Assembly (NCBI GenBank): GCA_023389455.1
Contig: JAEWEJ010000342.1
Location: forward strand, 1 to 29,667
Direction: 5' to 3'
Length of the DNA: 29,667 nt
Origin: Actinomycetes bacterium
GTDB taxonomy: Bacteria > Actinomycetota > Actinomycetes > Actinomycetales > Cellulomonadaceae
The position numbers and the translations under genes were made by a program. Shown here in pieces: positions 1 through 7,221 of the stretch; position 1 is the stretch's first letter; each line of letters opens with the position of its first letter. The notes beneath the pieces are model-generated. The model ran no database searches. It was not told the DNA's origin and worked only from the letters and a program-made list of their open reading frames with translations.

Positions 1-119
1 GCTCCGACGTGCTCGCCGCGACCGGTGCGCGCACGGGCACGGTGCTCGGTGTCGCGCTCGTGGCCGTGGCGCTCGGCGCCGCTCTGGTCGCCTGGCGCCG
101 TCGGACCGCTCGCCCCTGA
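1..119 (+). CDS. C-terminal end of a cell-wall-anchored surface protein (5' end outside window)
   Basis: Reading codons from base 3, the last 38 residues run to a TGA at 117-119. They contain LAATG, then a hydrophobic stretch of about 20 residues (VLGVALVAVALGAALVAW), then a basic tail RRRTARP. That is the layout of a sortase sorting signal: pentapeptide, membrane segment, positive tail. LAXTG variants are typical of class E sortases in high-GC actinobacteria. The function of the protein body cannot be judged because only the tail is present. A single C-terminal membrane anchor without sortase processing is the alternative. Confidence 0.7.
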   Translation, partial: SDVLAATGARTGTVLGVALVAVALGAALVAWRRRTARP

Positions 120-125
120 CGCCCG

Positions 126-159
126 ACGACGCCCGCACCGGCCCCGGGCCGGGCGTCGT
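126..159. terminator. Hairpin between convergent genes
   Basis: A perfect 10-bp stem (126-135 with 150-159, ACGACGCCCG/CGGGCGTCGT) with a 14-nt GC-rich loop lies 7 bases after the stop of the surface protein and before the stop of the convergent lipoprotein gene. There is no T-tract, which is usual for actinobacterial terminators. It could serve both strands. Confidence 0.6.
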
Positions 160-183
160 GCGCGCGCCGCGGTCACCCCGGCA

Positions 184-1005
184 TCAGAGGTCGGCGTCGG
201 TCGGGTTGCAGCGGGTCGCCAGCATGGTCCCGGTGCCGACGTCGGGACGCCACGGCTCGAGGTTCCAGGAGGCCTTGTCCGGCGCACCCAGCACGTGGCA
301 CCAGAGCTGCGCCTGCATGGACGACGACGCGGCCTCGGGCTCGGCCGCCTGCAGCTGGGAGCTCAGCGCCTGCTGCGCGGCCAGGCTGCCGCCCCGCACC
401 CAGTCCGCGGGGACGACCGCCAGCGACCGTCCCCCTTCCGCCTCGCCCCACGTCGCGGACGCGAGCGCCGCGGTCCCGACGACGAACGAGGCAGCACCGC
501 CCACCGCGTCGAGCGCCAGGACCTCCCCCGCGACGCGCCAGGTGCCGCGCCCACCGTCGGCGGCCGACGGTGGGCCGAGCGCCGCGACGACGGCACCCGT
601 GTCGTCCTGCAGCGTCGCCGACCCGTCTGCCTGGACCGCGGCACGCCCACCTCGCGGGGGCGCGACCCACGCGAGCACGCCCGCCGGACCCGTCACGCTC
701 GCCGTCACCGCTCCGTCCGGCCCGGGCTCCCGCTGCAGCGCCGCCCCGTCGACCACGAGCACCGACCCGGCGTCCGGGGTGGCGTCCGGCGCGAGCGGCT
801 CCCCGGCGTCGCGCACGACCCCAGGCGCGGGATCCGTGGGTGCGGCATCCGTGGGTGCGCCCGGTCCGGTCGTGGCCACCACAGGCGCGGAGCCCGAGGG
901 CAGGGCCGAGGGCGGGGCCGAGGAAGGCGACGACGTGCCGGCACCGCACGCCCCGACGAGCAGCAACGCACCCGCGACGACCACCGCACCCACCGTCCGC
1001 CCCAC
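184..1005 (-). CDS. Secreted lipoprotein with DUF2599-like C-terminus
   Basis: A 273-residue protein from a GTG start at 1005. The longer frame upstream to 1329 is arginine-rich, looks non-coding and overlaps the gene at 1111, so I reject it. Residues 1-20 form a lipoprotein signal: basic start, hydrophobic core and lipobox VGAC with Cys20. Residues 21 to about 70 are a Ser/Pro/Ala/Thr linker that includes a short APTDA/APTDP tandem repeat. The middle is a beta-rich, Gly/Asp-rich domain. The last 45 residues (LWCHVLGAPDKASWNLEPWRP...ATRCNP) match my memory of DUF2599, a domain of unknown function in actinobacterial secreted proteins, with two cysteines that probably form a disulfide. It likely sits on the outer face of the membrane. 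No ribosome-binding site is obvious. The lipoprotein call is firm; the domain name is moderately sure. Confidence 0.75.
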   Translation of the reverse strand: MGRTVGAVVVAGALLLVGACGAGTSSPSSAPPSALPSGSAPVVATTGPGAPTDAAPTDPAPGVVRDAGEPLAPDATPDAGSVLVVDGAALQREPGPDGAVTASVTGPAGVLAWVAPPRGGRAAVQADGSATLQDDTGAVVAALGPPSAADGGRGTWRVAGEVLALDAVGGAASFVVGTAALASATWGEAEGGRSLAVVPADWVRGGSLAAQQALSSQLQAAEPEAASSSMQAQLWCHVLGAPDKASWNLEPWRPDVGTGTMLATRCNPTDADL

Positions 1006-1110
1006 GTCGCGACGGTAACGGGCCGCCGGGGAGCGTGGGGCGGCGATCGCACCCCTGGACGCTGCCCGTCCTTTGTGGAACCGTGCGGGGACCCGACGAA
1101 GGGACGCACC

Positions 1111-1287
1111 ATGCCCGGCACCGAGCAGACCCCCGACCCGCGGGCGCTCGACGCCGCCCCGGACTTCCGGCGCCTGCCCGAGCCGGTCGCACTCGAGGAC
1201 ACCGTGAGCACGCAGGACGTGCGCCCGGTCCCCGACCCGGACGGTGGCCGCGACCCGGACCACGAGTGGATGCTCCGGCACGGATGA
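1111..1287 (+). CDS. Small acidic hypothetical protein (58 aa)
   Basis: ATG at 1111 follows a purine-rich GAAGGGA a few bases upstream. The product is rich in Pro, Asp and Glu, has no membrane segment or signal peptide, and ends in DPDHEWMLRHG. I do not recognise a family. Coding is supported by the Shine-Dalgarno-like sequence, the strong G/C third-position bias and the good fit between flanking genes. The long in-frame extension back to base 25 overlaps the lipoprotein gene on the other strand and is not credible. It is probably a disordered cytoplasmic protein. Confidence 0.55.
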   Translation: MPGTEQTPDPRALDAAPDFRRLPEPVALEDTVSTQDVRPVPDPDGGRDPDHEWMLRHG

Positions 1288-1419
1288 CGCCGTCGGCGCC
1301 CGGGCCGGTCGGCCGCGGCGCGCGCACACCTGCGCACCGGTCGCGCCTCACGCCCCGGGACGCGAGCCTGGTGCGGCACGCCCGCCCGCCGGGCCGACCA
1401 CGCCACCAGGAGGAACCCC

Positions 1420-2073
1420 GTGACGACGACCATCCGCCACCTCGGCCACGCGTGCGTGCGTCTCGACCGTGACGGGCAGGTGCTCGTCATCGACCCGGGG
1501 ACCTTCAGCGACCCCGACGCGCTCGACGGCGCCACCGCCGTGCTCGTCACCCACGAGCACGCGGACCACGTCGACCCCGAGCCGCTCGTCGCGGCGCTCG
1601 CCGCCTCGCCCGACCTGCAGGTGTGGGGCCCGGACCCGGTGGTCGCTCTGCTGACGGGGGCCGGGGCGGATCCCGGGCGCCTGCACGCGCTGTCCGTGGG
1701 CGACCGGGTCGGGGTGGTCGACTTCGCCGTCGAGGTGCTCGGCGGGTGGCACGCGCTCATCCACCCCGACATCCCGCGGATCCACAACCTCGCCTACCTG
1801 GTCGACGGCACGCTGCTGCACCCGGGTGACTCGTTCACCCCGCCCCCGGCGGGCACGTCCGTCGAGGTCCTCTTCCTGCCGGCCGCAGGACCCTGGATGA
1901 AGATCTCCGAGGCCGTCGACTACGTGCGGCAGGTCGCGCCCGCGGTCGCCGTGCCGATCCACACCGGGATCAGCAACGAGAACGGCCTCGGCCTGATCGA
2001 CCGCGTGCTCGGCGGCCTCGCGGGCGGCGCGTACCGACGCCTCGCGCCGGGCGAGACGCTCGACATCGGCTGA
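1420..2073 (+). CDS. Metallo-beta-lactamase-fold metal-dependent hydrolase
   Basis: A 217-residue protein starting at GTG 1420, with a textbook AGGAGG at 1408-1413 six bases upstream. The metal motif THEHADH gives H45, H47, D49 and H50. Further likely ligands are H122 (IPRIHNL), D137 in HPGDSF and H181 near the C-terminus. The domain fills the protein, with no signal peptide, so it is cytoplasmic. The short form and the opening IRHLGHACVRL resemble the UlaG-like/YycJ-side MBL hydrolases usually annotated only as 'MBL fold metallo-hydrolase'; the substrate is unknown. The next gene on the same strand begins 47 bases downstream, with a small 5-bp hairpin (2082-2096) between them. Confidence 0.9.
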   Translation: MTTTIRHLGHACVRLDRDGQVLVIDPGTFSDPDALDGATAVLVTHEHADHVDPEPLVAALAASPDLQVWGPDPVVALLTGAGADPGRLHALSVGDRVGVVDFAVEVLGGWHALIHPDIPRIHNLAYLVDGTLLHPGDSFTPPPAGTSVEVLFLPAAGPWMKISEAVDYVRQVAPAVAVPIHTGISNENGLGLIDRVLGGLAGGAYRRLAPGETLDIG

Positions 2074-2120
2074 GGTCCGGCCCGGTCGCGTACCGGCCCG
2101 CGGCGTGCTGTGCTGCCGAC

Positions 2121-2945
<825 letters not shown>

Positions 2946-2971
2946 GGCCCGGTCGAGGCCTGTCGGCACGC

Positions 2972-3010
2972 CGGAGCACGGGGACCCGTGTCACGGGTCC
3001 CCGTGCTCCG
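2972..3010. terminator. Perfect 19-bp hairpin terminator downstream of gadC1 and the hydrolase
   Basis: Bases 2972-2990 are the exact reverse complement of 2992-3010, with base 2991 at the tip. In practice this means about 17 pairs and a 5-nt loop. It sits midway between convergent genes (hydrolase stop at 2945, gadC1 stop at 3046), so it probably terminates both. The inner core GGGGACCCGTG with its complement recurs exactly in the hairpin at 7173-7215 after gadC2. Confidence 0.85.
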
Positions 3011-3045
3011 ACGCACCTGGCGGGTGCCTGCCCGCGTCCGGTCGG

Positions 3046-4701
3046 CTAGGCCTTCGGACTGTCGGGGCCCCGGTTCGCCGTCCCCGGCGCCGCGGGCGAC
3101 GGCGTCGACGGCGGGGCGTTGACGAGCAGGTTGTCGTCGGCGGTCGCCCGCTCCTCCGCGGTGCGCTTGTCCCACGTCGGCTTGCGCAGCGCGTAGAACA
3201 GCAGCGGCGGGCCGCCGAGCACGATGACGACGCCCGCGACGACGAGCGGGTAGGCGACCTCCGACAGCCCGGTGAAGCCGGACGGACGGATGAACGCCAG
3301 CACGAACGCGATCGCGCTGAAGGCGAATCCGACACCCGCGACCAGCTTCATCGCGGGCGTGCGGTACGTCCGCACCACCTGCGGCTGGGTCCGACGCAGC
3401 CGGATCGCCGACGCGAACATGATCATGTACATGATCAGGTAGAGCGCCGCCGCCATGTCGACGAGAGCGATGAAGGCGGTGTTGCCGTTCGGCACGAGGA
3501 CGAACAGCAGCGCCAGCAGCGTGACGATCCCGCCCTGCACCATCAGGATGCCCACCTGCACCCCGGCCTTGTTGCGCCGCTGCAGGGCAGGGGGCAGCAG
3601 GCCGGTGTGGGCCGCGGCGAGCAGCCCGCGCGAGGGCCCCGCGATCCACGTCACGACGGACGCGAACGCCCCGAGGGCGATGAGCAGCGAGACCACCGGC
3701 GTGCCCCAGGCCATGCCCCAGTGGTCGAAGAACTGCTGGAAGGCGAGGTTGATGCCGTTGGTCACCCCGAGGTCGCCCTTCGGGACGGCCACGGAGATCG
3801 CGATGGTCGGCAGGATGAACACCAGGAGGATGAGGACCGTGGCGGCCGCGATCGACCGGGGGAAACCCTTGCCGGGGTTCTTCAGGTCGTTGGCGTGGAC
3901 CGCGTTGACCTCCATGCCGGCGTACGCGAGCACGTTCGACACGATGAGCACGATCGACGCGATGCCCGTCCAGGGCGGGATCACCGCCGAGGCCTCCAGC
4001 GAGGTCTGCGACGGTTCGCCGGTGGCCAGCCAGATGCCGCCGAAGACGATCAGGAGCAGCGCCGGCAGCAGCGTGCCGAAGATGCCGCTCCACGAGCCGA
4101 CCTTGGCGAACAGGTTGCCTCCGGCGAGCGTGATGAGGGTCGAGCCCCAGTACAGGACGAGGATCACGACCGCCGTGTAGACACCGTTCGAGACGAGCCG
4201 CTGGTCGCCCACGACGAACGACAGGCTGGCCGCGATGAACGCGATCTGCGTGGGGTACCAGACGACGTTCTGGATCCACTGCAGCCAGATAGCGAGGAAC
4301 CCGACCCTCTCGCCGTACGCCTCACGCGCCCAGGTGAAGACGCCGCCCTTCCACCCCGTGGCGAGCTCGGCCGCGACCAGCGCGGTCGGCACGAGGAACA
4401 CGATCGCCGGGATGACGAACAGCGTGACGGACCCCAGCCCGTACGTCGCGATCGCCGGCAGCGACCGCAAGGACGCCACCACCACGACCGTGAGCATCGA
4501 GAGCTGGAGCACGGACATGAACTTCGCGGGGCCGGCCGCGGGCGCGCCGATCGCCGGGCCGGTGTGACCGGCAGGCCGGCGCGACCCCGGCTTGCCGTAG
4601 GGGTGCGGCGCGACGTGGTCGGCGCTCGGGGCGTGCGTGCCGTCGGCACGCACGTAGGTTCCAGCGTCCCCGGGCACGGGGACGCTGCGGGTGGTCGACA
4701 T
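3046..4701 (-). CDS. gadC: Glutamate:GABA antiporter, copy 1
   Basis: A 551-residue APC-family amino-acid antiporter. ATG 4701 follows GGAGG about five bases upstream. About 12 hydrophobic helices begin near residue 58, including long conserved stretches such as GWKGGVFTWAREAYGER and WIAGPSRGLLAAA. With the neighbouring decarboxylase it would exchange external glutamate for internal GABA, exporting one proton equivalent per cycle (GAD acid-resistance system). An unusual cytoplasmic N-terminal extension (residues 1-57) is rich in Gly, Pro and His, and its motif RADGTHAPSADHV and GHTGPAIGAPA are kept in both copies. The C-terminus is a Pro/Ser-rich tail. The start lies 19 bases after the gadB1 stop, so the two genes are cotranscribed. 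By eye it is about 90% identical to gadC2. Confidence 0.92.
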   Translation of the reverse strand: MSTTRSVPVPGDAGTYVRADGTHAPSADHVAPHPYGKPGSRRPAGHTGPAIGAPAAGPAKFMSVLQLSMLTVVVVASLRSLPAIATYGLGSVTLFVIPAIVFLVPTALVAAELATGWKGGVFTWAREAYGERVGFLAIWLQWIQNVVWYPTQIAFIAASLSFVVGDQRLVSNGVYTAVVILVLYWGSTLITLAGGNLFAKVGSWSGIFGTLLPALLLIVFGGIWLATGEPSQTSLEASAVIPPWTGIASIVLIVSNVLAYAGMEVNAVHANDLKNPGKGFPRSIAAATVLILLVFILPTIAISVAVPKGDLGVTNGINLAFQQFFDHWGMAWGTPVVSLLIALGAFASVVTWIAGPSRGLLAAAHTGLLPPALQRRNKAGVQVGILMVQGGIVTLLALLFVLVPNGNTAFIALVDMAAALYLIMYMIMFASAIRLRRTQPQVVRTYRTPAMKLVAGVGFAFSAIAFVLAFIRPSGFTGLSEVAYPLVVAGVVIVLGGPPLLFYALRKPTWDKRTAEERATADDNLLVNAPPSTPSPAAPGTANRGPDSPKA

Positions 4702-4720
4702 GACAGCCTCCGTCCGTGCG

Positions 4721-6127
4721 TCAGTGGTGGAAGCCGGAGCGCTGCCTCTCGGTGGGCATCGGTCCGGTGAGGGCATCGAGGTAGGCGACCTCCTCACGCA
4801 GGTCGTCCAGGAAGGCCGAGGCCAGGTCGTGGCTGAACCCGTTGCGCACCACGATCCGCTGCACCGTGACGTCGGGGAGGTCGTCCGGCATCGGGTACGC
4901 CGGGACGAGCCAGCCCTTGGTGCGCAGACGGTCGGACAGGTGGTAGAGGTTCCAGTTCGTCGTGTACCCCTCGCGCAGCCGCCAGGCGAACACCGGGATG
5001 TCCGAGCCGTCGTTCCACAGCTCGAACGCCGGCATCTTCGCGATCTCGTCCGCCAGGTAGCGCGCGACGTCGTGCGACGTCTGCTGGACCGCCGTGTACC
5101 CGGCCCGGCCGAGGCGGAGGAACAGGTAGTACTGCAGCAGGACCTGAGCACCGGGCCGCGAGAAGTTCAGCGCGAACGTCGGCATGTCACCGCCGAGGTA
5201 CGACACCCGGAAGACGAGGTCGTCGGGCAGCGACTCCAGGTCACGCCAGACCACCCACCCGAGACCCGGGTAGACAAGGCCGTACTTGTGGCCGGAGGTG
5301 TTGATCGACGCGACCCGCTCGACGCGGAAGTCCCACTCCAGGTCGGGCTGGACGAACGGAGCGACCATGGCACCCGACGCGCCGTCGACGTGGATCGGCA
5401 CGTCGAGGCCCGTCGCCTCCTGGATGCGGTCGAGCGCGGCGGCGATCTGCTTCACCGGCTCGTACATGCCCGTGTACGTCACGCCCATGATCGCGACGAC
5501 ACCGATCGTGTTCTCGTCGACGTACTTCTCCAGGTCGTGCCCGTCGAGGACCTTGTGGTCCCACGAGATCGGCACGTAGCGCGCCTCGACCTCGAAGTAG
5601 TTGCAGAACTTCTCCCAGCACACCTGCACCGCGCTGGACAGCACGAGGTTGGGCCGGTCCGTGGGCTTCCCGGCGGCACGCCGCGCGTGCTGCCAGCGCC
5701 GCTTGAGCGCCAGACCGCCCAGCATCGCGGCCTCGGACGAGCCGATCGTCGAGGTCCCGATCGTGTGCTCGGGGTCAGGCGCGTGCCACAGGTCGGCGAG
5801 CATCGTCCAGCACCGCGTCTCGACGGCCGCGGTCTGCGGGTACTCGTCCTTGTCGATCATGTTCTTGTCGGCGGCCTCGAGGTACAGCCGCGACGCGTAC
5901 TCGTCCATCCACGTGCCCACGAACGTGGCGAGGTTGAGGCGAGCGTTGCCGTCCAGCATCGCCTCGTCGTGGACGATCTGGTAGGCCGTGGCCGGTAGTG
6001 ATTCCTCGTCCGGCAGTCTGAACTTCGGGACAGCCGTGGCCTCGCCCGGACGGGCGAAGACCGGGTTCAGCTCGACCACGTCGGGTTCGTCGTGGCGACG
6101 AGCCGCTCGGCGAGTGTTCGTAACCAT
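4721..6127 (-). CDS. gadB: Glutamate decarboxylase, copy 1
   Basis: A 468-residue PLP-dependent group II decarboxylase that converts glutamate to GABA and CO2 and consumes a proton. The PLP lysine is K281 in NTSGHKYG. HVDGASG at 246-252 carries the PLP-ring Asp248. The length matches the bacterial GadA/GadB family. The C-terminus ends SGFHH; the E. coli enzyme also has a near-terminal His that plugs the active site at neutral pH, so these His residues may act similarly (inference). ATG 6127 has AGGGGGAA upstream. gadC1 follows after 19 bases. About 88% identical by eye to the copy at 8924-10330 with no gaps, the differences clustering in surface segments. Confidence 0.95.
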   Translation of the reverse strand: MVTNTRRAARRHDEPDVVELNPVFARPGEATAVPKFRLPDEESLPATAYQIVHDEAMLDGNARLNLATFVGTWMDEYASRLYLEAADKNMIDKDEYPQTAAVETRCWTMLADLWHAPDPEHTIGTSTIGSSEAAMLGGLALKRRWQHARRAAGKPTDRPNLVLSSAVQVCWEKFCNYFEVEARYVPISWDHKVLDGHDLEKYVDENTIGVVAIMGVTYTGMYEPVKQIAAALDRIQEATGLDVPIHVDGASGAMVAPFVQPDLEWDFRVERVASINTSGHKYGLVYPGLGWVVWRDLESLPDDLVFRVSYLGGDMPTFALNFSRPGAQVLLQYYLFLRLGRAGYTAVQQTSHDVARYLADEIAKMPAFELWNDGSDIPVFAWRLREGYTTNWNLYHLSDRLRTKGWLVPAYPMPDDLPDVTVQRIVVRNGFSHDLASAFLDDLREEVAYLDALTGPMPTERQRSGFHH

Positions 6128-6177
6128 GGTGGTTCCCCCTGTGAGCTACGAGCTCGCGGGCGCGAGCCCGTGTTTTC

Positions 6178-6206
6178 ACGATATGACTGGTCCCAGATCG
6201 GATTCC
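6178..6206 (-). promoter_or_regulatory. Candidate promoter of gadB1
   Basis: The leader upstream of gadB1 holds a locally AT-rich patch (ATATCGTGAAAAC on the minus strand). TATCGT (6183-6178) lies 50 bases before the ATG; 17 bases upstream is GGAATC (6206-6201), which looks more like an ECF-sigma -35 than TTGACA. gadB2 has TACCGT at almost the same distance (49 bases), followed by the similar string CGACAAACAGG. The -10 is supported by this sharing; the -35 is weak. Confidence 0.35.
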
Positions 6207-6349
6207 TGCCCGAAGGTCCTAGTTCTCGCGCGGGTGGAGGGGCTTTCCTCTCGGCCGCGGCCGAGCGGCTCGACGCGCGGGCCCGCACGTCCCGAGCAGT
6301 CACCCCGGCCGGCACCTCCCCGACCGACCACGGCTCGGTCGGCTCGACG

Positions 6350-7036
6350 TCGCCTGACGTCAACGCACGGAGCTGGGTCTCGACGGGTGTCCAGCCGCGG
6401 GCCCGGACGGTGAGCCGGACGTCGCCGAGCAGGGCGGTGAGTGCGGCGGCACGCTCCGCGACCGTCGCGGCGGCGTCGTTGCCGACGTCCTCGAAGACCT
6501 CGGTGACGACCTCGCCGTCGGTGCGCTGCGCCCAGCCGCCGACGACCCGGCCGTCGACCCAGACCGCCGGCCCGGCGTTGCCGTTGCGGTCGTGGACAGG
6601 GAGCGTTGCTGGCCGAGCACGTGGTCGCGGTGGGCCCAGGCCATCGCGGCCGGGTCGAACGCGGGCAGCAGCGCGACCCACGGCTCGGCCGGGGCGTCGG
6701 GCTCGTCGTCGGCGGCGAGCCGGACGCCCGGCGACCCGTCCTCGAGCACGACGTCCACGGTGTCGAGAGCCGCGAGCGCGTCCTTCGCCCGCCGCACGGT
6801 CCAGCCGGTCCACCACCGCAGGTCGTCCGGGCGCGCGGGGCCGTGGGCGTGCAACCACAGCCCGGCGAGCCGGGCGGCCGCCGCGGCGGAGTACGGGGCC
6901 GGCCCGAGGTCCCGCCGTCCCATGGGCGTCGTCCACGTGAACTGGGTCGACGCCCAGCCACCGGTCGGTCGCGCCCGCAGCACCCGCTCGGCGTCGCACG
7001 CCCAGGCCTCGGGGCGCGACCTGACGCGCTCGTCGG
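6350..7036 (-). pseudogene. Truncated, frameshifted winged-helix DNA-binding domain protein (HTH_42 family)
   Basis: In one frame (about 7036 to 6602) the minus strand reads AWACDAERVLRARPTGGW...LRWWTGWTVRRAKDALAAL...WVALLPAFDPAAMAWAHRDHVLG. The next frame continues HDRNGNAGPAVWVDGRVVGGWAQ to about 6350. Together these match the C-terminal two-thirds of the actinobacterial winged-helix family related to the YcaQ/AlkZ glycosylases. The reading frame breaks near 6596-6606, consistent with loss of one base. The N-terminal part is missing and is replaced at about 7037 by the kinase-tail relic. No stop closes the second frame before it runs into gadB1. A sequencing error could explain the frameshift but not the missing 5' end. 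Confidence 0.8.
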
Positions 7037-7037
7037 G

Positions 7038-7118
7038 CGCCCTGGCGGACCACCTCGAACGGGGCCCGCCCGGACACCCGGCCCTCGATGCCGGCCGTGA
7101 CGAACTCCTCGGCGCGAG
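7038..7118 (-). pseudogene. Relic of the 3' end of the neighbouring pyridoxal kinase gene
   Basis: The minus strand encodes RAEEFVTAGIEGRVSGRAP followed by FEVVRQGA, which is nearly identical to the last residues of the kinase at 10507-11298 (AKDFVTAGIQGRVSGRAP, FEVVRQGA). Nucleotide identity over about 80 bases is high. The kinase stop codon is changed to CGA here, and the sequence runs directly into the winged-helix remnant. This marks one edge of the gad module duplication. Confidence 0.85.
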
Positions 7119-7172
7119 CTGTTCGACGGTCTCGAGGCCGGGTGCACGCGTGACCCCGTCGGCCGACGACGT

Positions 7173-7215
7173 GCCGGACGGCGGGGACCCGTGTCACGGG
7201 TCCCCGCCGTCCGGC
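7173..7215 (-). terminator. 21-bp hairpin terminator of gadC2
   Basis: Bases 7173-7193 are the exact reverse complement of 7195-7215, starting seven bases past the gadC2 stop. The inner core is identical to the hairpin after gadC1 (2972-3010). The outer arms differ between the two, but pairing is complete in both. Confidence 0.85.
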
Positions 7216-7221
7216 CGTCCG

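Noticed and set aside
25..1287. Long plus-strand open frame over the first 1.3 kb
   Set aside because: Its first 360 codons are Arg/Pro/Gly-rich antisense of the lipoprotein gene; only the last 58 codons from ATG 1111 look real.
705..1787. 360-codon minus-strand frame across the small protein and MBL gene
   Set aside because: No ribosome site, low-complexity Arg/Ser composition, and it is antisense to well-supported genes. Such frames are common at this GC content.
2082..2096. CCGGT/ACCGG hairpin as terminator after the MBL gene
   Set aside because: Only five pairs with a 5-nt loop, expected often by chance in this composition, and the next gene on the strand starts 24 bases later.
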